Shown here: positions 25,433-35,989 of the stretch, one piece after another
Position numbering within the stretch: the first letter of the stretch is position 1
Layout of the letters: every line of letters begins with the position of its first letter
Assembly (NCBI GenBank): GCA_903958565.1
Contig: CAJBTJ010000244.1
Span: forward strand, 1 to 35,989
Length of the DNA: 35,989 nt
Origin: an uncultured beta proteobacterium
GTDB lineage: Bacteria > Pseudomonadota > Gammaproteobacteria > Burkholderiales > Burkholderiaceae_B
Direction of reading: 5' to 3'
Program-made: the position numbers and the translations under genes
Notes under the pieces: generated by a model
Database searches by the model: none
Seen by the model: the letters and a program-made list of their open reading frames with translations, nothing else
What the model was told of the DNA's origin: nothing

Positions 25433-26095
25433 TTACTGTCTGACCACTGCTGTAGGTATCTTTTCTTGGCCTAACTTTGTGCGAATTTGATTCATATCGT
25501 CAATTCGCGCGAAGGGGCCCACACGCACGCGATTGACTTGCAGTCCATTAACTTCGGCCCGTTGAATTTCAACCGGCATACCTAACAGTAAAATCCTCGC
25601 TCGCAATGACTCGGCGTCTTCCAGTACACGAAACGATCCGACTTGAAGGAAATAAGGTCCACCGGCTGCAGGCGCTGCTTGTGGTTGGCTCGGCGGTGGC
25701 GCAAGTGGTTCAGCCTTCGGCCGTGGATTCACAGTTGCACCACCTCCAGCGGCGGGCGCGGTCGGTGTTAGGGTCGCAATCAAGGACCCTAAGGCATCCC
25801 CACTTCCTTGCGCGGGCGTGCTGGCTGCTGGCGCAGATCCTGCGGCGGGTGCAGCCGACTCAGGCGTTGCGGCCGTCGTTCCGGTATCGCGGCCGCCCAT
25901 TCCCGCGTTCGGGTCGGGTGCCTGCCGTGGATCAGGTGCGCCGGGCGCATCGGGGGTGCGGCTCGCCTTGTCATAAAAAGGCATTGGCGCTTTAACAACG
26001 TAATAGGCAACACCGGCTGCAACCATCAAGCCAATGACCAACCCTGCTAATAGCCCGTATAACGTGCTTCCACCAGACGATTTATGTTTTGCCAT
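25433..26095 (-). CDS. SPOR-domain protein (FtsN-like)
   Basis: A 220-residue bitopic membrane protein. A short basic cytoplasmic N-terminus (MAKHKSSGGS) is followed by a membrane helix at about 12-34 (LYGLLAGLVIGLMVAAGVAYYVV), a long Pro/Ala/Gly-rich periplasmic linker (about 35-140), and a C-terminal SPOR domain starting YFLQVGSFRVLEDAESLRARI and ending VGPFARIDDMNQIRTKLGQEKI. SPOR domains bind denuded glycan strands at the division site, so a role in cell division like that of FtsN is the usual guess. The gene sits between argS (10-bp gap) and dsbA, an order I know from Burkholderiales. Confidence 0.92.
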   Translation of the reverse strand: MAKHKSSGGSTLYGLLAGLVIGLMVAAGVAYYVVKAPMPFYDKASRTPDAPGAPDPRQAPDPNAGMGGRDTGTTAATPESAAPAAGSAPAASTPAQGSGDALGSLIATLTPTAPAAGGGATVNPRPKAEPLAPPPSQPQAAPAAGGPYFLQVGSFRVLEDAESLRARILLLGMPVEIQRAEVNGLQVNRVRVGPFARIDDMNQIRTKLGQEKIPTAVVRQ

Positions 26096-26105
26096 GTTGT
26101 GTCGC

Positions 26106-27791
26106 TTACATCCTCTGAGGTGCAGATACGCCCAACAACTCTAAACCATTTGCAATCACCTGACGCGTCGCATCCGCAAGGCGCAATCTTGCATGCTTGA
26201 GTGCCACATCATCGACGAGTACGCGCTCTGCGTTATACCAGCCATGAAAATCCGCAGCACAATCGCGCAACCAGAATGCCACCAAATGGGGTGAAAGCTC
26301 AAGTGCGGACTGCGATACCACGGCGGGAAACTCTGCCAACCGCTGCATCAGCGCAAGCTCTGACGGTGCCTGCAACACCTCAACCGATGCCGCATGTAAC
26401 TGCGCTGGCGAAAGACCTGCTTGGGACAGCATGGAACAAATCCGCGCGTGTGCATACTGAATATAGTAAACGGGGTTTTCTTCGCTTTGTGATCGCGCAA
26501 GGTCCACATCAAACACGAACTCCGTATCGGCACGGCGTTGGATCAGAAAGAATCGCACCGCGTCACGGCCGACCCATTCGATCAGGTCACGCATGGTGAC
26601 GTAACTGCCCGCCCGCTTAGAGATCTTGACCTCTTGCCCACCACGCACGACCTTGACCATTTTGTGTAGAACATACGCGGGGTAGTCCGACGGAATGCCC
26701 AGATTCAGCGCTTGTAGTCCTGCGCGCACCCGCGCAATCGTGCCGTGGTGATCGCTGCCCTGAATATTGATCGCCCGTGTAAAACCGCGCTCCCACTTCG
26801 TGACATGGTAAGCCACATCTGGAACGAAATAGGTGTATCCGCCCTCGGACTTACGCATCACGCGATCTTTATCATCGCCCGTGCCCAACTCCGTTGTACG
26901 CAGCCATAAGGCACCATCGCTTTCGTAGGTGTGCCCACTTGCAACCAGCTGGGTCACCGTGTTTTCTACACGGCCCGAGGTGTAGAGCGAACTCTCAAGA
27001 TAATAGCGATCAAACGCCAAGCCAAATGCTTGCAGATCTAGATCCTGCTCATGGCGCAAGTACGAGACAGCAAATCGCCGAATATTATCCAGGTCCGCCA
27101 CATCGCCATTGGCCTGTACCGGCTCACCGTCACTCGCATTGGCGCTCGCCCCAGCCAGGAATTCTTTCGCGATATCCGCGATGTACTCGCCCTTATACCC
27201 ATCAGCAGGATAATCAGGCGAGTCCGTATTCAGGCCTCTCGCGCGGGCTTGCACACTGATTGCAAGGTTATGAATCTGGTTGCCTGCGTCGTTGTAATAA
27301 AACTCGCGGCTCACTTCAAAGCCGCTTGCATCGAACAACCGACACAACGCATCACCGAGCGCGGCTTGGCGTGCATGGCCGACGTGCAACGGCCCAGTTG
27401 GATTGGCCGACACAAACTCCACCAATACTTTTTGCTCTTTACGCGGTGCGCGGCCGTATGCATCACCTTGCTGCGCGATGAGGGGCAGCACGGCGCTGCG
27501 GGCAGCGTGCGTCAGTCTGAAATTAATAAAGCCGGGGCCCGCGAGCTCGGCCTGCGCAATAATGGCTGTAGCGACAGGGTCGCTCATCAAGGCATCGACG
27601 ATCGCCTGTGCCAATTCGCGCGGATTACGTTCCGCAGGTTTGGCAAGCTGCATCGCGACGTTAGTCGCTAAATCGCCGTGGGTCGCCACTTTAGGGCGCT
27701 CAAGGACAATCGTTGGCTGCGCATCTGGCAGAACGGCGGCTACGGCCTTTTTTAGGCAGGTGGTTAGCGTGTTTTGTTGCTCGAGGAGCAT
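26106..27791 (-). CDS. argS: Arginyl-tRNA synthetase
   Basis: ArgS charges tRNA(Arg) with arginine in the cytoplasm. The 561-residue protein has the N-terminal Add-1 domain ([23 protein letters not shown]), the class I HIGH motif as HVGH (136-139) in [12 protein letters not shown], and a KMSKS-type loop KISKRAG. The C-terminal anticodon-binding DALR domain shows [11 protein letters not shown] and ends LGVSAPQRM. The length is in the normal range. It is the first gene of the argS-SPOR-dsbA unit; a -10-like TATGAT lies upstream on - near 27827-27832. It diverges from DUF1840. Confidence 0.97.
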   Translation of the reverse strand: MLLEQQNTLTTCLKKAVAAVLPDAQPTIVLERPKVATHGDLATNVAMQLAKPAERNPRELAQAIVDALMSDPVATAIIAQAELAGPGFINFRLTHAARSAVLPLIAQQGDAYGRAPRKEQKVLVEFVSANPTGPLHVGHARQAALGDALCRLFDASGFEVSREFYYNDAGNQIHNLAISVQARARGLNTDSPDYPADGYKGEYIADIAKEFLAGASANASDGEPVQANGDVADLDNIRRFAVSYLRHEQDLDLQAFGLAFDRYYLESSLYTSGRVENTVTQLVASGHTYESDGALWLRTTELGTGDDKDRVMRKSEGGYTYFVPDVAYHVTKWERGFTRAINIQGSDHHGTIARVRAGLQALNLGIPSDYPAYVLHKMVKVVRGGQEVKISKRAGSYVTMRDLIEWVGRDAVRFFLIQRRADTEFVFDVDLARSQSEENPVYYIQYAHARICSMLSQAGLSPAQLHAASVEVLQAPSELALMQRLAEFPAVVSQSALELSPHLVAFWLRDCAADFHGWYNAERVLVDDVALKHARLRLADATRQVIANGLELLGVSAPQRM

Positions 27792-27876
27792 GGGGATAAT
27801 AGACGACAGGTTGAAGCCTCAAATCATAGCCTGAATTATGGTTTACATTGACTCAACACTTAATAAAGGAATCGTG

Positions 27877-28212
27877 ATGCTTGTTACCTTCAGCAGCAAG
27901 GCTGGTGCGGATGTCCTAATGCTATCCCAACATGCCAAGCCTCTTTTGAAGATCATCGGCAAACTCAATGGGCCTGAGCTTGAAACTCGCGGGGTTTGGA
28001 TGCCCGAACAGCTTGGGGACGCCATCGCACTGCTCGAGGCAGCCATCGCCCAAGAGAAAACAACCCATCCAGACGAAGACCCAGACGAACCGATACATCC
28101 GCTCGCTCAACCAGTGAGTTTGCGCCAGCGATCCTTCACCTTGCTCGACCTATTTCGACGTGCACAGCAAAAAAAACTTCCGGTGCTGTGGGAAGCTAGT
28201 TCAGCTTGGTAA
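27877..28212 (+). CDS. DUF1840 family protein
   Basis: The 111-residue protein starts MLVTFSSKAGADVLML, close to the typical DUF1840 opening MLVTFKSKA. It has an acidic centre (HPDEDPDEPIHPLAQPV), then SLRQRSFTLLDLFRRAQQKKLPVLWE, where the RAFPLLDLLRRA-like helix is a family mark. Function is unknown. The start at 27877 has AAGGA 6 nt upstream; the ATG at 27838 in the same frame lacks one and is rejected. It diverges from argS and converges on the iron-type alcohol dehydrogenase. Confidence 0.85.
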   Translation: MLVTFSSKAGADVLMLSQHAKPLLKIIGKLNGPELETRGVWMPEQLGDAIALLEAAIAQEKTTHPDEDPDEPIHPLAQPVSLRQRSFTLLDLFRRAQQKKLPVLWEASSAW

Positions 28213-28243
28213 GGTGCTGTCGGCACAACGTGACGGCGCGCCC

Positions 28244-28277
28244 GATCGAATAGCTTTAATAAGCTTGATCGAATAGC
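28244..28277. repeat. 11-bp direct repeat across the alcohol dehydrogenase stop codon
   Basis: GATCGAATAGC occurs at 28244-28254 and 28267-28277, separated by 12 bp. The second copy codes for the last residues of the dehydrogenase; the first lies past its stop (28256-28258). Probably a small tandem duplication at the gene end. Confidence 0.7.
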
Positions 28278-29407
28278 AATCTAAAGTCTGCGGCCGTTGT
28301 GTGGCGCGGATTCCAGCGGTTATAGTTCGCGGCGAAGCACGCCTGTGCCATGTCGTCAAAGCATTCTTGCTTTGCACCCACATCTCGCAAACGAGATGGT
28401 ATCGACAAGTCCGCACACAAAGCAGTGATCGCCTGAACTGCGACGTGCGCTGCTTGCAACGTAGGCTGACCTTGGACGCTACAGCCCATTACCTCGGCCA
28501 CGCGCGCAAACTTTTCTGGAACCGCCAGCAAATTAAATCGAGCCACGTGTGGCAAACACACCGCATTGGACAGTCCGTGGGACAGATGGAACTCCGCACC
28601 GACAAATCGCGCCATGCAGTGCACGTTCCCGAGACCCGTTTGACCAAACGTAATACCTGCCAACGCAGACCCACACAGCATGTTTAAGGCCGCCGTCGTA
28701 TTCTGTCGGTTCGCGACAAACTGCCGAATGTTTCCAGCAAGCAAAGCCATCGCTTGTAAATTAATCGCATCGGTCATGAGGTTCGACCCGAGCGAAATAT
28801 ACGATTCAAACGCATGCACAAAGGCATCGATGCCAGAATGTGCGGCAACGTGTGCGGGAACCGTGCGTAAGGCGATTGGGTCAAGGATCGCGAATGTTGC
28901 AGGGTTAAGTGCTGCATGGCGAATCGACATCTTGAGGTTTTTCTCTGTGTCTGTAATGACACAAGACCCAGACACCTCAGACCCGGTACCCGCCGTGGTA
29001 GGGATCGCAATCAAAGGAAGGGGAGGGGTCAGAAATTTTTCGATGCCCTCGTAATCGTGGATCCTGCCGCCATTTGTCGCCAAAATTCCAACCGCCTTGG
29101 CCACATCAATGGTGCTACCACCACCTATCGCCAAGATCGCCGTCGCTTGGTGCGCCTGACAAACGGCGAAGGCCTTCTCAACAGTTAGCGCACTCGGGTC
29201 AGGTTCGATCTCTGTGAACAGCGCGGCGGAGACCTTCGCATCGCGCAACAAAATCGCAATGCCTGCGTAAAACTCAGTTTTCAACAACGCCGCATCCAGC
29301 GCGATGAAGATGCGCTGGCATGCGAGCTTAGCAATCACTTCAGCAATTTTTCTATATGAACCTTCGCCCATATAAATGGTTGTCGGACAAAAGAAGCTGG
29401 TGATCAT
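28256..29407 (-). CDS. Iron-containing alcohol dehydrogenase
   Basis: The 383-residue protein is a group III (iron-activated) alcohol dehydrogenase. The NAD(P) motif GGGSTIDVAK is at 95-104; TTAGTGSEVS follows at 137-146. The four metal ligands are in place: Asp194 and His198 in GIDAFVHAFE, His263 in NVHCMA, and His277 in LSHGLSNAVCLPH. It oxidises an alcohol or reduces an aldehyde with NAD(P) in the cytoplasm; the substrate cannot be fixed. Related family members include 1,3-propanediol, lactaldehyde and maleylacetate reductases. The gene begins 8 bp after gyrB on the same strand, so it is probably read from the dnaA-dnaN-gyrB transcript, which is an unusual partner. Confidence 0.93.
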   Translation of the reverse strand: MITSFFCPTTIYMGEGSYRKIAEVIAKLACQRIFIALDAALLKTEFYAGIAILLRDAKVSAALFTEIEPDPSALTVEKAFAVCQAHQATAILAIGGGSTIDVAKAVGILATNGGRIHDYEGIEKFLTPPLPLIAIPTTAGTGSEVSGSCVITDTEKNLKMSIRHAALNPATFAILDPIALRTVPAHVAAHSGIDAFVHAFESYISLGSNLMTDAINLQAMALLAGNIRQFVANRQNTTAALNMLCGSALAGITFGQTGLGNVHCMARFVGAEFHLSHGLSNAVCLPHVARFNLLAVPEKFARVAEVMGCSVQGQPTLQAAHVAVQAITALCADLSIPSRLRDVGAKQECFDDMAQACFAANYNRWNPRHTTAADFRLLFDQAY

Positions 29408-29415
29408 GTGCTGAG

Positions 29416-32993
<3,578 letters not shown>

Positions 32994-32996
32994 GGA

Positions 32997-34412
32997 TTAT
33001 CCCTTTAAAGTTTGTTCAAGCACATGCAGCGTATGGTTCAAGTCTGCCTGTTTGGCGCGCAAGTCCGAAATCTTGCGAACCGCGTGCAAAACAGTCGTGT
33101 GATCACGCCCACCAAACATGTCACCAATGTCAGGCAAGCTTTTTTGCGTCAGTTCTTTGGCAAGATACATCGCAACCTGACGCGGCATTGCAATGTTGGC
33201 AGGTCGCCGTTTTGAATACATATCGGCAACCTTAATTTTGTAAAAGTCAGCAACGGTCTTTTGAATGTTCTCAACCGTGACTTGACCACTAGAGACAGAC
33301 AACAAATCCTTTAGTGCATCTTTGCACGTGTCAACGTTGGCAACGTCCCGTCCATGAAACCTTGCATAGGCGACGACTTTTTTCAAAGCGCCCTCGAGCT
33401 CACGAACATTGCTGCGTAAATGCTTGGCAATAAAAAATGCGACCTCTTCGGGCATTGCGATGCCTTCTAGTTCCGCTTTGCGCAGCAAAATTGCGACGCG
33501 CATCTCCAGTTCTGGGGGTTCAATGGCAACCGTCAAACCAGAGTCAAAGCGCGAGATCAGCCGCGTGTCGATGCCCTCCAGCTCTTTTGGATAGGTATCA
33601 CTTGTAATGATGATTTGCTTACGCTGCGCAACCATCGCCTCAAACGCGTAAAAAAACTCTTCCTGTGTTCGGTTCTTTCCAGAAAAAAACTGGATGTCAT
33701 CAATCAGAAGTAGGTCTAGCGAATGGTAGTAACGCTTGAAATCATCAAACGCTTTGCGCTGATATGCTTTGACAACATCCGACACATACTGATCCGCGTG
33801 GACATAACGTACACGCACGCCACGGCCTGCGGCGACCATCGCGTTGCCGATCGCATGGATCAAGTGTGTTTTTCCGAGTCCGACCCCGCCATATAAGAAG
33901 AGCGGGTTATATGAAATGCCAGGGTTCTCGGCAACCTGCAGGGCCGCGGCACGCGCCAACTGGTTCGCTTTGCCTGTGACAAAGTTATCGAACGTTAACT
34001 CTACATTGAGTCTAGAGCGGTTATCAATTATTCCCGAGAGCGTCGCATCCGTAACATTGTCCGCCGGTGACGAGGCCACTGGTGGTGATAGTGTGTTCGC
34101 GGAAACGCTGTGCGTTGAGTTGGATGCTGCAACGTGCGCAGCTGAGGACTTGGGTCGCTCAACAGCGCTCGCTGATAACTCAAGATGTAAGTGCACCGGC
34201 CTCTTGAACCAGGTGGTGGCGAACGTTTCTATTTGGTGTGAAAAATTTTTGCGGACCCAATCCAACTTAAAACGATTAGGTGCGGCGAGCCGTAGTTGCG
34301 AGCCGGTTTCATCAAAGGCGAGCGGAACCAGTGGACGTATCCACGCGCTGATTTGCTGAGGGGGAAACTCCTGCTCCAGATGTGCGATGCAGGACTGCCA
34401 GAACTCGTTCAT
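32997..34412 (-). CDS. dnaA: Chromosomal replication initiator protein DnaA
   Basis: The 471-residue protein has all four domains. Domain I (1-80; [16 protein letters not shown]) is for DnaB and self-contact, and domain II (about 81-135) is a Ser/Ala-rich linker. Domain III is AAA+ with Walker [11 protein letters not shown] (175-184) and Walker [11 protein letters not shown] (234-243); domain IV is the DNA-binding HTH with [14 protein letters not shown] and [15 protein letters not shown]-DnaA opens oriC and represses its own gene. The start region shows a perfect DnaA box 46 bp upstream of the ATG, fitting autoregulation. It diverges from rpmH. Confidence 0.98.
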   Translation of the reverse strand: MNEFWQSCIAHLEQEFPPQQISAWIRPLVPLAFDETGSQLRLAAPNRFKLDWVRKNFSHQIETFATTWFKRPVHLHLELSASAVERPKSSAAHVAASNSTHSVSANTLSPPVASSPADNVTDATLSGIIDNRSRLNVELTFDNFVTGKANQLARAAALQVAENPGISYNPLFLYGGVGLGKTHLIHAIGNAMVAAGRGVRVRYVHADQYVSDVVKAYQRKAFDDFKRYYHSLDLLLIDDIQFFSGKNRTQEEFFYAFEAMVAQRKQIIITSDTYPKELEGIDTRLISRFDSGLTVAIEPPELEMRVAILLRKAELEGIAMPEEVAFFIAKHLRSNVRELEGALKKVVAYARFHGRDVANVDTCKDALKDLLSVSSGQVTVENIQKTVADFYKIKVADMYSKRRPANIAMPRQVAMYLAKELTQKSLPDIGDMFGGRDHTTVLHAVRKISDLRAKQADLNHTLHVLEQTLKG

Positions 34413-34421
34413 GTGACTCGC

Positions 34422-34466
34422 TATGTAAACCCTGATTCTACCCTGTCAGACGCTAGGTTATCCACA
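34422..34466 (-). promoter_or_regulatory. Putative dnaA promoter with a DnaA box
   Basis: A perfect DnaA box TTATCCACA is at 34458-34466 on +. Read on -, a TAGAAT hexamer (34435-34440) is a fair -10 box whose -35 region would overlap the DnaA box, and TACATA (34422-34427) with CTGACA (34444-34449) at 16 bp is another candidate. This suits DnaA repression of its own promoter. Start of transcription not proven. Confidence 0.55.
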
Positions 34467-34505
34467 GGCTGTTGCCAACCTATTTCGTATTTTTACGGTA
34501 AACAT

Positions 34506-34534
34506 TTGACTTACTTCACGTTTTTTGATGAAAT
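34506..34534 (+). promoter_or_regulatory. Putative sigma-70 promoter of rpmH
   Basis: -35 TTGACT (34506-34511), 17-bp spacer, -10 TGAAAT (34529-34534), 55 bp before the rpmH ATG. The surrounding stretch is AT-rich. Confidence 0.6.
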
Positions 34535-34589
34535 GGAGGGCTTTTCGGGAATACCCTAAACTTTTTCGCTCTTTGTTGGGCCATACATC

Positions 34590-34724
34590 ATGAAACGTAC
34601 CTACCAGCCATCCGTCACCCGCCGCAAGCGCACGCACGGTTTTCGCGTCCGCATGAAAACCCGTGGTGGTCGCGCTGTCATCAACGCTCGTCGCGCCAAG
34701 GGCCGCAAGCGTTTAGCCGTCTAA
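34590..34724 (+). CDS. rpmH: Large ribosomal subunit protein bL34
   Basis: The 44-residue basic protein starts [20 protein letters not shown] and ends with [10 protein letters not shown], the unmistakable bL34 sequence. It binds 23S rRNA in the 50S subunit. No strong Shine-Dalgarno precedes the ATG; the start is fixed by the family N-terminus. It is the first gene of rpmH-rnpA-yidD-yidC, opposite dnaA. Confidence 0.98.
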   Translation: MKRTYQPSVTRRKRTHGFRVRMKTRGGRAVINARRAKGRKRLAV

Positions 34725-34781
34725 ATCGGCTTGTGGCGACTGTTGCCGGCCGTTTTACCCGTGCACACCGCCACCTCTAAA

Positions 34782-35168
34782 ATGCCTCGCGCCACGTTTC
34801 CCGCGGCGGCGCGCCTGCACCGCCCCACTGAATATGCTGCCGCCCTGTCTGGACGGCGGGTTGCTCGTGGGGCGTATTTCATTGTCACGGCACACCGTGC
34901 CGTCTCGACGGATGAGCAAAATACTGCGTCGAGCGGTCCACAAGCTCGCTTAGGTCTTGTAATGGCTAAGCGCCACGCACAGTTAGCAAGTACTCGCAAT
35001 GCTCTTAAGCGGGTTGTACGTGAAGCCTTTCGTGCTCAGCGCTTGGCGTTGCCCACTGCCGACTATGTCGTGCGCCTGCATCGCCGCATTGAAAACATTT
35101 CCCTAACCGCGCTCAAGTTGGCGGCACGCCAAGAAGCCGACGCACACTTTGCGCGGGCACAAAAATGA
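34782..35168 (+). CDS. rnpA: Ribonuclease P protein component
   Basis: The 128-residue protein helps the RNase P RNA trim the 5' ends of tRNA precursors. It has the family start segment [17 protein letters not shown], a central loop longer than usual ([15 protein letters not shown]), and the RNR-type helix [18 protein letters not shown] chose ATG 34782 because it lies about 10 residues before the conserved RLHRPTEY; a TTG at 34731 and GTG at 34761 in frame are alternatives. No clear ribosome-binding site is seen. It starts 57 bp after rpmH and overlaps yidD by 4 bp (ATGA). Confidence 0.93.
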   Translation: MPRATFPAAARLHRPTEYAAALSGRRVARGAYFIVTAHRAVSTDEQNTASSGPQARLGLVMAKRHAQLASTRNALKRVVREAFRAQRLALPTADYVVRLHRRIENISLTALKLAARQEADAHFARAQK

Positions 35169-35443
35169 TTAAGATTCTTTTAGTGGTGCCGATTAAGTTT
35201 TACAAGTTTTTCCTTAGTCCTTGGGTGGGTCAAGATTGTCGATTTACGCCAACCTGCTCTTCCTATGCAATCGAGGCGATCGAGACGCAAGGTGCGATCC
35301 GCGGCACCTACCTCGCCACAAAACGCCTGTGCCGATGCCATCCTTGGGCCGCTGGCGGACACGATCCCGTCTGCCCCGACGACCCGGCACACGCTCCGTC
35401 AACCAACACTTCTAATGTTGCTGAGCCCCCGCGGCCTCTGTGA
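35165..35443 (+). CDS. yidD: Membrane protein insertion efficiency factor YidD
   Basis: The 92-residue protein has the YidD layout: an amphipathic N-terminus ([19 protein letters not shown]), then [15 protein letters not shown] and [14 protein letters not shown]. It lies on the inner face of the membrane and helps the YidC/Sec insertion pathway. The start codon overlaps the rnpA stop (ATGA), so the two are translationally coupled. The tail after PDDPAH is Pro/Ser/Thr-rich and unconserved. Confidence 0.95.
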   Translation: MIKILLVVPIKFYKFFLSPWVGQDCRFTPTCSSYAIEAIETQGAIRGTYLATKRLCRCHPWAAGGHDPVCPDDPAHAPSTNTSNVAEPPRPL

Positions 35444-35494
35444 TTAACGCTAAACTGCGAGCCTCACTTCGCTAGCATCTTTATTTAGGTAAGA

Positions 35495-35989
35495 ATGGAT
35501 ATCCGACGCACCATCCTCTTAATGATTTTTTCGTTTTCACTGCTCATGCTGTGGAACAGCTGGCAAGTTCACCAGGGGAATCCCCCGTTATTTGGTGCGC
35601 CGCCACCCAAAGCTGCGCCTGCCGCGACAGCCCCCCCTGCCGACCCTGGAGCAGCCTCTAGTCAAGCGGGCGTACCCAATGCACCGGCTCAGGCATCGAC
35701 GCCTGGCGCCGCGTCAACGGTCCCTGGCACAAGCCCAGCACCTGCCACTCAAGCACAAACCGTTACTGTTAAGTCGGATGTATTAGCGCTCACCTTCGAT
35801 CTTCAAGGCGCTCAGCTTATACGCGCCGACTTGCTTATGGTTCCTGGCAAAGACGACAAAAAACAACCCTTCGTGTTATTGAGTCGTGACGCGGGTCATA
35901 CCTATGTCGTCCAATCTGGCCTGACTGGCGCGCCTGCGGGCTCGCTTTATCCAACACATTTAGCCAACTATACGCTGGTGACCGACGCA
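35495..35989 (+). CDS. yidC: Membrane protein insertase YidC, N-terminal part
   Basis: The gene runs off the window after 165 codons. The start MDIRRTILLMIFSFSLLMLW is the YidC N-terminus: one membrane helix at about 6-22. A Pro/Ala/Ser/Thr-rich linker follows (about 30-85), then the beginning of the periplasmic P1 domain (VKSDVLALTFDLQGAQLIRADL). YidC inserts and folds inner-membrane proteins. AGGT lies about 6 nt before the ATG. It follows yidD by 51 bp. Confidence 0.96.
   Translation, partial: MDIRRTILLMIFSFSLLMLWNSWQVHQGNPPLFGAPPPKAAPAATAPPADPGAASSQAGVPNAPAQASTPGAASTVPGTSPAPATQAQTVTVKSDVLALTFDLQGAQLIRADLLMVPGKDDKKQPFVLLSRDAGHTYVVQSGLTGAPAGSLYPTHLANYTLVTDA

Noticed and set aside
27051-27671. 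206-codon open frame antisense to argS
   Set aside because: Coding on - is certain; the + frame has no recognisable motif and no ribosome-binding site.
27838-27876. Earlier ATG for DUF1840
   Set aside because: No ribosome-binding site; ATG 27877 has AAGGA 6 nt upstream and matches the family start.
34413-34589. Complete replication origin
   Set aside because: Only one consensus DnaA box; I cannot support more than the dnaA promoter region.

Overview
The window looks like a single contiguous piece of a betaproteobacterial chromosome, most like Burkholderiales and probably Alcaligenaceae. I infer this from family resemblance and gene order (rhlE-prfC; argS-SPOR-dsbA; dnaA-dnaN-gyrB back to back with rpmH-rnpA-yidD-yidC); no database search was possible. 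Coding density is very high and almost every gene is a recognisable chromosomal gene. I see no rRNA, tRNA, insertion sequence, prophage or CRISPR array.

Layout. 1-2925: 3' end of a DEAD-box RNA helicase, release factor 3 (prfC) and a small exported or membrane-anchored acidic protein with a four-cysteine tail, all on +. 2940-5073: sigma-54 (rpoN, -) head to head with an unknown two-helix membrane protein (+). 5074-5451: a structured non-coding leader ahead of leuA; it holds a possible leucine-rich leader peptide and several hairpins. 5452-7166: leuA and a strong terminator. 7172-9543: FGly-type sulfatase and a DUF455 ferritin-like protein (-). 9579-10070: DUF3429 membrane protein (+). 10083-15561: a minus-strand run smg, gluQ, topB, panB and a SET-domain methyltransferase gene. 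15661-22419: a minus-strand cluster of acyl-CoA (methylcrotonyl-CoA type) carboxylase beta and alpha subunits followed by a TAXI-type TRAP transporter (receptor plus fused permease). 22518-24791: MBL-fold hydrolase and cystathionine beta-lyase (+). 24773-27791: argS, SPOR protein and dsbA (-). 27877-28212: DUF1840 (+). 28256-34412: dnaA, dnaN, gyrB and an iron-type alcohol dehydrogenase (-). 34590-35989: rpmH, rnpA, yidD and the start of yidC (+).

How the parts work together. Replication and gyrase genes diverge from the RNase P protein, L34 and membrane insertase genes, the usual arrangement at the dnaA locus, but only one perfect DnaA box lies between them, so this is better supported as the dnaA promoter region than as oriC. 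The carboxylase/TRAP cluster suggests import of an organic acid that is metabolised through a 3-methylcrotonyl-CoA-like intermediate.

Most of the window is ordinary. The observations most worth following are the possible leucine attenuator before leuA, the carboxylase-TAXI transporter operon, the SET-domain gene in the same run as topoisomerase III with a histone-H1-like lysine tail, and the small four-cysteine protein after prfC.
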